Source: Bacteroides sp. | Lineage (GTDB): Bacteria; Bacteroidota; Bacteroidia; Bacteroidales; Bacteroidaceae | DNA: 64,000 nt | Direction of reading: 5' to 3' | NCBI RefSeq assembly: GCF_030151085.1 | Contig: NZ_JASLER010000044.1 | Coordinates: forward strand, 1-64,000 | Shown: positions 9,111 to 19,138 of the stretch, piece by piece | How positions within the stretch are numbered: the stretch's first letter is position 1 | Layout of the letters: each line of letters opens with the position of its first letter | The notes under the pieces: generated by a model | Seen by the model: the letters and a program-made list of their open reading frames with translations, nothing else | Told to the model about the DNA's origin: nothing | Database searches by the model: none | Translations under genes and position numbers: made by a program

Positions 9111-9981
9111 TTTGAAAGAAACGTTCCGCAGAGGGAACATATACATTCAACTGATTTACATCAACGCGGGAGTATTTATCCTCACCACGTTGCTGGAAGT
9201 CATGCTGCAACTTTTTAACCGTAGTTTGGAAGGTGCATTCGAGTGGCTGGAACTGCCTGCATCGCTCACGCGGTTTATTATTCAGCCGTGGTCATTACTA
9301 ACCTACATGTTTATGCATGCCGGATTGATGCATATTCTTTTTAATATGCTTTGGCTCTATTGGTTTGGTGCACTGTTCCTGAATTTCTTCTCGGCGAAAC
9401 ATCTGCGAGGTTTATATATTCTAGGAGGTATTTGTGGCGGTTTGCTCTACATGGCAGCTTATAACATTTTCCCCTATTTCAGTCCGATGATAGACTATTC
9501 GTTCATGCTAGGTGCTTCGGCCTCGGTACTTGCCATTGTTGCCGCTACCGCTTATCGTGAACCAAATTATCCGATTCGTTTGCTTCTCTTCGGAACCGTT
9601 CGACTGAAATATCTGGCATTGATAGTAATAGGTACGGATTTACTGTTTATTACTTCCAGCAATGCCGGTGGGCATATAGCTCACCTTGGCGGCGCACTTG
9701 CAGGACTTTGGTTTGCTGCCGGGCTCAGTAAGGGTACCGACATCACATCCTGGATTAATAAAATCCTGGATGTCATTGTTTCCCTGTTCAGTTTCAAGCC
9801 TCGCAAGCCAAAGATGAAGGTACATTATGGTACCAACAGACAAAAAGATTACGATTATAACACCCGGAAAAAAGTTCAATCCGAAGAAATAGACCGTATT
9901 CTCGACAAATTGAAGAAGTCAGGATATGAAAGCCTGACATCTGATGAAAAGAAAAGCTTGTTTGATGCGAGCAAACGTTAA
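9094..9981 (+). CDS. Rhomboid family intramembrane serine protease (second of a pair)
   Basis: 295 residues. It has the same fold and keeps the active site: Ser142 in GASASV (GxSx rather than GxSG), His197 in HIAHLGGA, and HILFNMLWLYWFG in helix 2. Unlike its neighbour it has a ~70-residue charged cytosolic tail whose KPRKPKMKVHYG and LTSDEKKSLFDASKR stretches are seen in Bacteroidetes homologues. The start overlaps the previous gene, and the next gene begins 13 bp downstream. The pair is typical of Bacteroidales, so a functional heteropair is possible but not shown. Confidence 0.92.
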   Translation: MAIITDLKETFRRGNIYIQLIYINAGVFILTTLLEVMLQLFNRSLEGAFEWLELPASLTRFIIQPWSLLTYMFMHAGLMHILFNMLWLYWFGALFLNFFSAKHLRGLYILGGICGGLLYMAAYNIFPYFSPMIDYSFMLGASASVLAIVAATAYREPNYPIRLLLFGTVRLKYLALIVIGTDLLFITSSNAGGHIAHLGGALAGLWFAAGLSKGTDITSWINKILDVIVSLFSFKPRKPKMKVHYGTNRQKDYDYNTRKKVQSEEIDRILDKLKKSGYESLTSDEKKSLFDASKR

Positions 9982-9994
9982 ATCAATTAAATAA

Positions 9995-11098
9995 GTGAAG
10001 CATTTCGGCGATTTTGTCGCTTTCCTCATTCTGGCGGTCAATGCTCTGTTTACGGGGCTGTTACTATTTACCGCATATAGTCCGCACATCCAACCGGTGA
10101 CGCATCCGGTTCTTTCGTGCCTGGGGTTGACGTTTCCCATTTTTCTGGTGATAAACGGATGCTTTCTTCTATTCTGGTTGGTGATTCAACGATACAAATC
10201 CGCATTATTACCCTTATTGGGCTTCCTGTTGTGCAATTCGCAGATACGAACTTACCTGCCCATCAATTTCCGTACAGACAATTTGCCTGAAGAAAGCATC
10301 AAGTTGCTTTCGTATAATATCATGGGATTTGACGGCGCCACCAAGAAAGATGGAAAAAATCCTATCCTGACTTATCTGAAAGAAAGCAATGCCGATATTC
10401 TTTGTTTGCAGGAATATTCCACAGTCGAATCAGGTCGCCACCTTTCACAAAAAGACGTGGAGCGGGAACTGGAAGCATATCCCCATCATCGCATCAATAC
10501 AGTAGGCCGTGGCAAGGGGCGCACCAATAAGATAGCTTGCTATTCCAAATATCCTATTCTCTCAACTCATGTATTAGATTATCCGAGTGAGTACAATGGT
10601 TCCGTTATATACGAGGTTAAGATAGGTAAAGATACCATCACCCTTATCAACAATCATTTGGAGTCGAACAAACTAACAAAAGCCGACAAAGTGGTGTATG
10701 AAGCTATGCTGAAAGCTCCCGAAAAAGAAAAAGTAAAAAGCGGCTTGCGTTTATTGATCCGAAAACTAGCGGAGGCTTCTGCCATACGAGCTCCACAGGC
10801 TGACAGTATCGCCAATGACATAGCTTCTTCCCCGCATCCATATATCATTGTTTGCGGCGACTTTAACGACACTCCCATTTCTTATGCACATCAGACCATC
10901 GCACAAGATTTGAATGACGCATTCACTCAATCAGGACGCGGTTTAGGTGTCTCTTACAACCAGAATAAATTCTATTTCCGGATAGACAATATATTGATAA
11001 GTAAAAACCTGCAATCATATAATTGCACCGTAGACCGTTCGATAAACGAGTCCGATCATTATCCTATATGGTGTTACATCTCGAAAAAGGAGAATTAA
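9995..11098 (+). CDS. Endonuclease/exonuclease/phosphatase-fold membrane protein
   Basis: 367 residues. The start is GTG 9995: an in-frame TAA lies immediately upstream and the first internal Met would delete the membrane part. Two to three N-terminal hydrophobic helices (residues 5-85) precede a domain of the EEP superfamily. Its motifs are LLSYNIMGFDG (metal Asn), LCLQEYS (metal Glu), LINNHLES, CGDFNDTP and the terminal SDHYPIW with the catalytic Asp-His. The active site probably faces outward. Substrate (nucleic acid, sphingolipid or phosphoinositide) cannot be told from sequence. Linked to the rhomboid genes by 13 bp. Confidence 0.88.
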   Translation: MKHFGDFVAFLILAVNALFTGLLLFTAYSPHIQPVTHPVLSCLGLTFPIFLVINGCFLLFWLVIQRYKSALLPLLGFLLCNSQIRTYLPINFRTDNLPEESIKLLSYNIMGFDGATKKDGKNPILTYLKESNADILCLQEYSTVESGRHLSQKDVERELEAYPHHRINTVGRGKGRTNKIACYSKYPILSTHVLDYPSEYNGSVIYEVKIGKDTITLINNHLESNKLTKADKVVYEAMLKAPEKEKVKSGLRLLIRKLAEASAIRAPQADSIANDIASSPHPYIIVCGDFNDTPISYAHQTIAQDLNDAFTQSGRGLGVSYNQNKFYFRIDNILISKNLQSYNCTVDRSINESDHYPIWCYISKKEN

Positions 11099-11131
11099 GA
11101 AATAAGACTAAATATTTAATACTGAAAAACG

Positions 11132-13216
11132 ATGTTTAAGAAAAGTATTCTAATCTTAGCTGCATGCTGTATGATGTACTCTTGTGCTACTAAAACGGAA
11201 AGCAATCCGTTCTTTACCGAGTTCCAAACTCCGAATGGTGTTCCTCCTTTCGATAAAATCAAACTGGAACACTATGAGCCTGCATACCTAAAAGGTATGG
11301 AAGAGCAAAACGCCAATATCCAGGCAATTATCGACAATGCCGAAGCTCCCACATTCGAGAATGTGATCGTGGCTTACGACAACAGTTCTCCTATGCTGAA
11401 TCGTGTTAAAGGAGTATTCGGCAACATGACAGAAGCCGAAACGACGGAGGAACTGACCGAACTTTCCAAAAAGCTGGCTCCGATGTCAACCGAACATGAG
11501 GACAATATTTACCTCAACCAGAACTTATTCAAGAAGATAAGCGCCGTTTATGAACAAAAAGATGCCCTGGGACTAACAACCGAACAGGCAAGACTGCTGG
11601 ACAAGACCTACAAAGGTTTTGTCCGTTCCGGTGCCAACCTGCCCGCAGACAAGCAAGCCCGCCTGCGCGAAATCAACAAGCAACTTTCTACCTTGAGCGT
11701 TACCTTCACCAACAATACTTTGAACGAGAATAACGCCTTCAAGCTCTTCGTAGATAAGAAAGAAGACCTTGCCGGACTACCCGAATGGTTCTGCCAAAGT
11801 GCTGCCGAAGAAGCCAAAGCCGATGGACAAGAAGGCAAATGGCTGTTTACGTTGCACAACGCCAGTCGCCTCCCCTTCCTGCAATATTCCGCCAACCGCC
11901 CGTTGCGTGAAAAGATGTACAAAGCATACATCAACCGTGGCAACAACAACGATAAAAACGATAACAAGAAGGTTCTGACCGAAATCATCAGCCTCCGCCT
12001 TGAAAAGGCTCAATTACTGGGCTTCGACTGCTACTCCAACTTCGAGCTGGACACCAAGATGGCAAAGAATTCCGCCACAGTAATGGACTTTTTGAACAAC
12101 CTCTGGAATTACGCCCTGCCTAAAGCCAAAGCCGAAGCTGCCGAACTTCAAAAGGTAATGGATAAAGAGGGTAAAGGTGAGAAACTGGAAGCATGGGATT
12201 GGTGGTATTACACCGAGAAACTGCGCAAAGAAAAATACAACCTCGAAGAAGAAGATATCAAGCCCTACTTCAAACTGGAGAATGTGCGCGAAGGTGCTTT
12301 TGCCGTTGCCAACAAGTTGTACGGTATCACTCTGACCAAACTGAACGGTATTCCCGTTTATCATCCCGATGTAGAAGTGTTCGAAGTAAAAGCTGCCGAC
12401 GGTTCACAACTCGGTATCTTCTACGTTGATTACTTCCCCCGTCCCGGAAAGAGTGGCGGTGCATGGATGAGCAACTATCGTGAGCAAAGCGGAGACATCC
12501 GCCCGTTGGTATGCAACGTATGCAGCTTCACTAAACCCGTAGGCGACACTCCTTCGTTGCTGACCATCGACGAAGTAGAAACCTTGTTCCACGAATTCGG
12601 TCACGGTCTGCATGGTTTACTGACTCAATGCCAGTACAAAGGTACTTCCGGCACCAACGTGGTACGTGACTTTGTAGAGCTGCCTTCACAGATCAACGAA
12701 CACTGGGCTACCGAGCCTGAAGTATTGAAGATGTACGCCAAACATTATAAAACCGGCGAAGTTATCCCCGACAGCCTTATCGAAAAGATTCTGAATCAGA
12801 AGACCTTCAACCAAGGCTTCATGACTACCGAACTGCTTGCCGCCGCTATCCTTGACATGAACCTGCATAACCTGACAAGTACCGAAGGACTCGACGTAGT
12901 GGCATACGAGAAAGAAGCCATGGATAAGCTCGGCCTTATTCCCGAAATAGCTCCACGCTATCGCACCACCTACTTCAATCACATTATCGGAGGTTATGAA
13001 GCAGGTTACTATAGCTACCTTTGGGCAAACGTTCTGGATAATGACGCCTTCGAAGCTTTCAAGGAACATGGCATCTTCGACAAGCAGACCGCCGACCTTT
13101 TCCGTCAGAATGTTTTGGAGAAAGGAGACAGTGAAGACCCAATGACGCTCTACAAGAACTTCAGAGGTGCTGAGCCTCAATTAGACCCGATGTTAAAAAA
13201 TCGCGGTATGAAGTAA
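11132..13216 (+). CDS. dcp: M3 family peptidyl-dipeptidase (Dcp-like), lipoprotein
   Basis: 694 residues. A lipoprotein signal (LAACCMMYSC, Cys18) replaces the cytosolic start of E. coli Dcp, so this enzyme acts in the periplasm or at the outer membrane. The zinc motif HEFGH is at residues 487-491 within LFHEFGHGLHGLL, with the third ligand Glu downstream in the usual helix. The family removes C-terminal dipeptides from oligopeptides. The gene follows the EEP-fold gene by 33 bp and precedes secDF. Confidence 0.93.
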   Translation: MFKKSILILAACCMMYSCATKTESNPFFTEFQTPNGVPPFDKIKLEHYEPAYLKGMEEQNANIQAIIDNAEAPTFENVIVAYDNSSPMLNRVKGVFGNMTEAETTEELTELSKKLAPMSTEHEDNIYLNQNLFKKISAVYEQKDALGLTTEQARLLDKTYKGFVRSGANLPADKQARLREINKQLSTLSVTFTNNTLNENNAFKLFVDKKEDLAGLPEWFCQSAAEEAKADGQEGKWLFTLHNASRLPFLQYSANRPLREKMYKAYINRGNNNDKNDNKKVLTEIISLRLEKAQLLGFDCYSNFELDTKMAKNSATVMDFLNNLWNYALPKAKAEAAELQKVMDKEGKGEKLEAWDWWYYTEKLRKEKYNLEEEDIKPYFKLENVREGAFAVANKLYGITLTKLNGIPVYHPDVEVFEVKAADGSQLGIFYVDYFPRPGKSGGAWMSNYREQSGDIRPLVCNVCSFTKPVGDTPSLLTIDEVETLFHEFGHGLHGLLTQCQYKGTSGTNVVRDFVELPSQINEHWATEPEVLKMYAKHYKTGEVIPDSLIEKILNQKTFNQGFMTTELLAAAILDMNLHNLTSTEGLDVVAYEKEAMDKLGLIPEIAPRYRTTYFNHIIGGYEAGYYSYLWANVLDNDAFEAFKEHGIFDKQTADLFRQNVLEKGDSEDPMTLYKNFRGAEPQLDPMLKNRGMK

Positions 13217-13299
13217 GATTTGTGAAAAAAAAGCTATATTTGCAGCCTTATATACGACAGAAATCAATTATAAAAGTAATCATAATAAACTAAAGTAAC

Positions 13300-16200
13300 A
13301 TGCAAAACAAAGGATTTGTAAGGATTTTTGCGGTATTGCTCACACTGGTGTGTGTGTTCTATCTCTCCTTCTCTTTTGTGACTCGCCACTATACAAGTAA
13401 GGCAAAAGAGTTCGCAAAAGGCGATGTGAAAGTGGAGCAAGACTACCTTGATTCTCTATCAAATGAGAAAGTGTGGTTCGGCAATTGGACGCTGAAACAA
13501 TGTCGCGAAATGGAAATCAGTTTAGGTTTGGACTTAAAGGGTGGTATGAACGTTATCCTTGAAGTTTCCGTACCCGATGTTATCAAAGCATTGGCGGACA
13601 ACAAATCTGACGAAGCATTCAATCAAGCATTGGCAAACGCCGCAAAACAGGCAACCATGAGTCAGGAAGACGTCATCACCCTGTTTGTGAAGGAGTATCA
13701 TAAACTCGCTCCGGGTGCCAGTCTCGCCGAATTGTTTGCAACTCAACAATTAAAAGACAAAGTAAACCAAAAAACGTCTGACGCAGAAGTTGAAAAAGTA
13801 CTGCGCGAAGAAGTGAAAGCTGCCGTTGCCAACTCATACAATGTACTTCGTACTCGTATCGACCGTTTTGGTGTAGTTCAGCCTAACATCCAGAGTCTGG
13901 AAGACAAGATGGGGCGTATCATGGTAGAACTTCCGGGTATCAAAGAACCTGAACGTGTAAGAAAATTGCTACAAGGTTCTGCTAACTTGGAATTCTGGGA
14001 AACATACACAGCTAAGGATGTTGTTCCGTATTTGCAATCGGCTGATGCTAAGTTGCGTGCAATTCTTTCTAACGAAACGCCAGCTAACAGCACAGACAGC
14101 ACAGCAGTAGACAGTGCTGCAGTTGCCGCTCCTGCCATAGCTAAAACAACCAGCACAGCTGATAGCCTTGCTGCTGCCTTGAAGGGTGAAACCAAAGCAC
14201 AAGCAGCTGACCTTGCACAAATCAAGAAGGAACATCCTTTGTTGGCTATGTTGCAAGTTAACCCAAGTGGACAAGGTCCGGTAGCTGCTTATGCTAACTA
14301 TAAGGATACAGCAGAGATCAACAAATACCTCTCCATGCCGGAAGTACAAGCTGAAATGCCTAAAGACCTGCGTCTGAAGTGGGGTGTTTCTGCTTTTGAA
14401 AACGATCCTAAGGCTCAGACTTTCGAACTTTATGCTATCAAGTCTACCGAACGCAACGGTAAAGCTCCGCTGGAAGGTGATGTAGTAGTAAATGCAAAAG
14501 ATGAATTCGACCACTTCGGTAAACCTGCCGTAAGTATGTCAATGAACAGCGACGGTGCACGCCGTTGGGCTCAATTGACTAAACAGAACATCGGTAAGAG
14601 CATCGCTATCGTATTGGATGGTTATGTATATTCTGCACCGAATGTAAATCAGGAAATCACCGGTGGTAACTCACAAATTACGGGTCACTTTACTCCTGAA
14701 CAAGCAAAGGACTTAGCTAACGTATTGAAATCTGGTAAGATGCCGGCTCCTGCCCACATCGTACAGGAAGATATCGTAGGTCCGTCTTTGGGACAAGCCT
14801 CTATTAACGCCGGTATGTTCTCATTTGTTGTAGCTCTTGTTATGGTAATGGCATTTATGTGCTTCCTCTACGGATTTATTCCGGGTATGGTTGCCAACGG
14901 TGCGTTATTCATGAACTTCTTCTTCACAATGGGTATTCTTTCATCCTTCCAGGCTGCATTGACCATGTCCGGTATCGCCGGTATCGTGTTGTCACTGGGT
15001 ATTGCGGTGGATGCCAACGTATTGATTTACGAACGTACCAAAGAAGAACTTCGTGCCGGCAAGGGTGTGAAGAAAGCATTATCCGACGGTTACTCCAACG
15101 CATTCTCCGCTATCTTCGACTCCAACCTAACATCAATCATCACAGGTGTGATCCTGTTCTACTTCGGTACAGGTCCTATCCGTGGTTTCGCCACTACATT
15201 GATTATCGGTATTCTCTGCTCATTCTTTACTGCCGTGTTTATGACACGTCTGTTCTACGAGCACTTCATGGCTAAGGATAAGTTCTTGAACTTGACGTTC
15301 TCTTCTCCGTTATCCAAGAACATGTTTACGAATACACATTTCGACTTCATGGGTGGTAACAAGAAGTGGTTCACAATCACCGGTGTTGTTTTGGTAATCT
15401 GCATTGGTTCTATGTTCATCAGAGGATTCAGTCAGAGCATTGACTTTACCGGTGGACGTAACTTCAAAGTACAATTTGAGCAACCTATCGAACCGGAACA
15501 AGTACGTACGTTGATTTCCGATAAATTCGGTGATGCCAACGTAAGCGTTATCGCCATCGGTACAGACAAGAAAACTGTACGTATCAGTACCAACTACCGT
15601 ATACAGGAAGATGGACCAACTGTTGACTCGGAAATTGAAGCATATTTATATGAAGCCGTGAAACCTCTGCTTACTCAGAATATTTCTTTGGCTACCTTCA
15701 TTGACCGCGACAATCACACAGGTGGTAGTATCATCAGTTCTCAGAAAGTAGGTCCGAGTATTGCAGACGATATCAAAACTGGCGCCATCTGGTCTGTACT
15801 CTTCGCTTTGATTGCTATCGGTCTGTACATCTTGATTCGTTTCCGCAATATTGCTTATAGTGTGGGTTCAGTTCTCGCATTAGCTAGTGATACATTAATT
15901 ATTATGGGTGCTTATTCACTCTGCTGGGGTTGGATGCCATTCTCCTTAGAAATCGACCAAACGTTTATTGGAGCTATCCTGACGGCTATCGGTTACTCTA
16001 TCAATGATAAGGTGGTAATCTTCGACCGTGTGCGTGAGTTCTTCGGTCTCTACCCGAAACGTAATGTACGCATGCTGTTCAACGATTCATTGAATACTAC
16101 ACTGGCACGTACTATCAATACTTCACTTAGTACATTAATCGTGTTGTTGTGTATCTTCATCCTTGGTGGTGATTCTATCCGCAGCTTCGCATTCGCTATG

Positions 16201-16314
16201 ATTCTGGGTGTAGTAATCGGTACACTGTCTTCATTGTTCGTTGCATCACCTATTGCTTATATGATGCTGAAGAATAAGAAAGGCACTGAACCCGAAGTGG
16301 AAGTAGCTAAATAA
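13300..16314 (+). CDS. secDF: Fused protein translocase subunits SecDF
   Basis: 1004 residues. The SecD half comes first (signature LGLDLKGGMNVILEVSV, large periplasmic domain, six-helix RND segment with GIAVDANVLIYERTKEEL). The SecF half starts near residue 680 (IDFTGGRNFKVQFE; second helix set with AIGYSINDKVVIFDRVREF). The Asp/Arg residues of these membrane segments carry protons. The protein uses the proton gradient to pull preproteins out of SecYEG on the periplasmic side. Bacteroidetes usually encode the two as one chain. A low-complexity Ala/Ser/Thr insert lies near residues 265-300. Confidence 0.97.
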   Translation: MQNKGFVRIFAVLLTLVCVFYLSFSFVTRHYTSKAKEFAKGDVKVEQDYLDSLSNEKVWFGNWTLKQCREMEISLGLDLKGGMNVILEVSVPDVIKALADNKSDEAFNQALANAAKQATMSQEDVITLFVKEYHKLAPGASLAELFATQQLKDKVNQKTSDAEVEKVLREEVKAAVANSYNVLRTRIDRFGVVQPNIQSLEDKMGRIMVELPGIKEPERVRKLLQGSANLEFWETYTAKDVVPYLQSADAKLRAILSNETPANSTDSTAVDSAAVAAPAIAKTTSTADSLAAALKGETKAQAADLAQIKKEHPLLAMLQVNPSGQGPVAAYANYKDTAEINKYLSMPEVQAEMPKDLRLKWGVSAFENDPKAQTFELYAIKSTERNGKAPLEGDVVVNAKDEFDHFGKPAVSMSMNSDGARRWAQLTKQNIGKSIAIVLDGYVYSAPNVNQEITGGNSQITGHFTPEQAKDLANVLKSGKMPAPAHIVQEDIVGPSLGQASINAGMFSFVVALVMVMAFMCFLYGFIPGMVANGALFMNFFFTMGILSSFQAALTMSGIAGIVLSLGIAVDANVLIYERTKEELRAGKGVKKALSDGYSNAFSAIFDSNLTSIITGVILFYFGTGPIRGFATTLIIGILCSFFTAVFMTRLFYEHFMAKDKFLNLTFSSPLSKNMFTNTHFDFMGGNKKWFTITGVVLVICIGSMFIRGFSQSIDFTGGRNFKVQFEQPIEPEQVRTLISDKFGDANVSVIAIGTDKKTVRISTNYRIQEDGPTVDSEIEAYLYEAVKPLLTQNISLATFIDRDNHTGGSIISSQKVGPSIADDIKTGAIWSVLFALIAIGLYILIRFRNIAYSVGSVLALASDTLIIMGAYSLCWGWMPFSLEIDQTFIGAILTAIGYSINDKVVIFDRVREFFGLYPKRNVRMLFNDSLNTTLARTINTSLSTLIVLLCIFILGGDSIRSFAFAMILGVVIGTLSSLFVASPIAYMMLKNKKGTEPEVEVAK

Positions 16315-16326
16315 GACCTGATACAA

Positions 16327-16390
16327 GGTATCTAAATATAAAAAGGGAGAAAACCTCGCAAGTTTTTCTCCCTTTATATATTTAGATACC
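16327..16390. terminator. Long hairpin terminator between secDF and the HMA gene
   Basis: Left arm 16327-16353 and right arm 16363-16390 pair over about 27 positions with small bulges (outer GGTATCTAAATATA / ATATATTTAGATACC, inner AAAGGGAGAAAA / TTTTTCTCCCTTT). It serves convergent genes. Confidence 0.8.
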
Positions 16391-16424
16391 TCTCAGTTTC
16401 AATGATTGAAACTATCGGCAACGT

Positions 16425-16736
16425 TTACTTCTGATCGCCTTCCTTTGTCTCCTTCAGCACTACCGCTTCGTACTTAAATTTCTTGAAGCCAGCTTTCAGC
16501 TTATCGATGTTGGTTTTCTCAGCATCATAAGTCACGGTAACTGTTTTTTCTTTCAGCTGGGTAGAGAAAGTCTTTACACCTTTCTCGAACTTGATGTTAT
16601 CTTTTACTTTCTTCTCACAGTTCTCGCAATGCAGTTGCTCAACCTTGAATACTACAGTGCGGAAGTCTTTTGCCACAACAGATGCGGCGCTCAATAATAC
16701 AACTGCAAGGGCAGTAACCATTCTTTTCGTTTTCAT
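16425..16736 (-). CDS. Secreted heavy-metal-associated (HMA) domain protein
   Basis: 103 residues: a cleavable signal (VTALAVVLLSAASVVA) and one HMA domain with the metal-binding pair in HCENC (Cys37, Cys40), followed by the usual beta-alpha-beta ferredoxin-like pattern. The tail is Lys/Glu rich. Likely a periplasmic copper-type chaperone. It is the last gene of the metal locus, 46 bp after the TonB-dependent receptor, which suggests they handle the same metal. Confidence 0.85.
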   Translation of the reverse strand: MKTKRMVTALAVVLLSAASVVAKDFRTVVFKVEQLHCENCEKKVKDNIKFEKGVKTFSTQLKEKTVTVTYDAEKTNIDKLKAGFKKFKYEAVVLKETKEGDQK

Positions 16737-16782
16737 AATTGTCTCTATTTAAAGGTTTAAAATAATGTTACTTATAATCTAA

Positions 16783-19020
16783 TCATCGTGCCAGGTTAAA
16801 CCGAATGCCAATATATCCTTTGGCTCCATGTACCGGTCCCCAAATCATAGTAGAATCAAAGTTGTCACCCCAAGGATTGGCAGCATCTATGATGGGATTC
16901 TTCTGCTTGAAGTTAGTCAGGTTTTCACCACCAATATAGATAGACCAACGACGGAAATAGCGGGTTATCTGTGCGCTGACCTGCTCGAAAGCGCCATAAC
17001 GGGCTTCCCATGCAGGAGTACCATCTGCCAGTTCATAAGACTTCGGCATGCGTCCACCTCCATTGAGTTGAAGTGTAGCATCGAATTGCCAAAGTCCAAG
17101 CGGTGTCTGATACGAAGCAGTGACCAGCCCCTTGTACTTGCTGGTAAGCGGCTTTTCGAGCAACTCCCCATTATAGGTACTCTTGGCATCGGTCATACGA
17201 TAGGCAGCCGTAAGTGTCATACCAGTAATAAAAGGATAAGTAGCTTCTACCTGGAAGACGTGCGAGTAAGAACGACCATCAAGGTTTGTAAATGCTATCT
17301 CGTGCGGATTGCTATCCATATCGACTACCATTTGATTCTGGAAGTCGGTATAATAATACTCGGCATTAATATTAAGCGTTTTACCGAACAAAGGAATATA
17401 AGTAGAAAGGCTGGCACCATAGTTCCAGGCTTCTTCCTGCTTGAGGTTAGGAGCAATCACTACTTTGCGACTACTGGCAAGCAAGTAATTGTTCTCGGCC
17501 AATACATGATTGGTACGGTAACCTTTTCCTGCCGATAGACGAAGATTGATATATTCATTTGGCATGTACTTAGCATGAGCACGTGGAGTGACAAAGAAAT
17601 CGTACTGGCTGCTGTAATCACCACGAATACCTGCCATCAGCATCAATTTGGAATTAAGATTGTAGGTGTATTGCGCATGTCCGCCAAAGACTGATTCTTT
17701 AGTAAATTGTTTGGTACGACCCAAGTTGGCATCATTCGTCAGGCGATAACGCTGATCATAGCCGTCATAATTGAAGCTTAATCCGGTAGAAAGGCTATGC
17801 TGAGGAGTAAATTCTGTTTCAAAAAGCAAAGTACCGTAGACGTTGATTTGGTCTACATCATAGAGTTTACGCCCGTATACGGCATCCTGGTTGTGAAGAG
17901 CAGCCTGCAACATGAAGGCCAGGTTAGTATTCTTCTCCTTATTAAATATATAAGCATTCTTGGTGAAGAACTCATAACGGTCTGTATTCACTTTAATCCG
18001 ATAAGGATCGTGTACCGATTCGCCACCATGTACGTCCTGTCCCCCTTCACGTTTCTCCGAAAGGGCTTTGATACCAGCTTGAAATACATAATTATCACCC
18101 ATATACGCCCAACGGTTCCACAGGTTATATTGCTCCACACGGGGAATATCGGCAAAACCATCGTCATTTGCATCGTGCATCTTAGTTTCATTCTCATAAT
18201 GCGCCAGCAAGGTAGTACTCCATCGTTGTCCCAACTTCACAGTAGCATCTGCATTGGCTTCGTAGCGATTGGTAGTACTGGCAAAGAGATTGGCAGATAC
18301 CCAATCGGCTTCCGGCAACTGAGGTTTCTTGAATTCCACATTGATTTGTCCGGTGATGGATTCATAACCATTCTTCACCGATGAGCTTCCTTTGCTCACC
18401 TGAATACTTTGCATCCAAGGCCCCGGTACATAACCCAACCCGTAAGGAGAGGCAGCACCACGGAAATTGGGTATATTCTCGGTAAGCATCTGCACGTAGG
18501 TACCCGACAGGCCGAGAAGCTTAATCTGCTTAGCTCCTGTAGCGGCATCCGAGTAGCTTACGTCGACCGAGGGATTGGTTACAAAACTTTCACCCAGATT
18601 ACAGCAAGCCGCACGGCATAACTCGGCAGCACTGATTACATCTTCATTCATCACACTGTTCCGGAGCTTCATCGTTCCCAAGCGTCGGCTTACTACATTG
18701 ACTTCGGTAAGCTGTATGCCTTCGCGCAAAGTAATGTCAAGTGTTTCATTTGCTTTTTTTACGCGGATCGTATCGTTATCAAAACCGATAAAACTCACCA
18801 CCAACTGATGGGCATTCTTAGGCTTTACAATTTTAAAGTGACCTTCGGCATCGGAAGTGGCACCGTTTGTAGTACCCAGCCAAAACAGATTTGCACCGGC
18901 AATAACCTCACCAGCAGCATCTTTTACAGTACCCTGCACCTGTGCCGAAGCAAATTGTAAAGGGAAGAGGAGAAGGAAAAAAAGGAGATATTTCGTTGTT
19001 AAATAATTCGTCGATTTCAT
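16783..19020 (-). CDS. TonB-dependent outer-membrane receptor with CarboxypepD-like N-domain
   Basis: 745 residues. Signal peptide, then a carboxypeptidase-regulatory-like beta domain (about 28-105: VQGTVKDAAGEVIAGANLFW), a plug domain containing ELCRAACCNLGESFVTNPSVDV, and a 22-strand type barrel ending in an aromatic-poor GIRFNLAR. The paired Cys cluster LCRAACC at the plug start is distinctive. With an HMA protein downstream and a His/Cys-rich protein upstream, the cargo is most likely a metal (copper) or metal chelate; this is inference from context. No SusD partner is present. Confidence 0.88.
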   Translation of the reverse strand: MKSTNYLTTKYLLFFLLLFPLQFASAQVQGTVKDAAGEVIAGANLFWLGTTNGATSDAEGHFKIVKPKNAHQLVVSFIGFDNDTIRVKKANETLDITLREGIQLTEVNVVSRRLGTMKLRNSVMNEDVISAAELCRAACCNLGESFVTNPSVDVSYSDAATGAKQIKLLGLSGTYVQMLTENIPNFRGAASPYGLGYVPGPWMQSIQVSKGSSSVKNGYESITGQINVEFKKPQLPEADWVSANLFASTTNRYEANADATVKLGQRWSTTLLAHYENETKMHDANDDGFADIPRVEQYNLWNRWAYMGDNYVFQAGIKALSEKREGGQDVHGGESVHDPYRIKVNTDRYEFFTKNAYIFNKEKNTNLAFMLQAALHNQDAVYGRKLYDVDQINVYGTLLFETEFTPQHSLSTGLSFNYDGYDQRYRLTNDANLGRTKQFTKESVFGGHAQYTYNLNSKLMLMAGIRGDYSSQYDFFVTPRAHAKYMPNEYINLRLSAGKGYRTNHVLAENNYLLASSRKVVIAPNLKQEEAWNYGASLSTYIPLFGKTLNINAEYYYTDFQNQMVVDMDSNPHEIAFTNLDGRSYSHVFQVEATYPFITGMTLTAAYRMTDAKSTYNGELLEKPLTSKYKGLVTASYQTPLGLWQFDATLQLNGGGRMPKSYELADGTPAWEARYGAFEQVSAQITRYFRRWSIYIGGENLTNFKQKNPIIDAANPWGDNFDSTMIWGPVHGAKGYIGIRFNLAR

Positions 19021-19138
19021 TTTAAATAATGATTGTTTGTTAATAACTCAAGCCTTACCACAGGCAAAGCTTGTGAGTCAATAGGGCATCAGCCAACCAT
19101 AACCCATATCGGCAAACCGATACAGGTACAATCAATAT

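Noticed and set aside
19021..19138. Metabolite riboswitch (cobalamin type) ahead of the TonB-dependent receptor
   Set aside because: Only a 6-bp hairpin TATCGG-TTTG-CCGATA and a partial stem are seen; no conserved riboswitch core is present in 118 bp.
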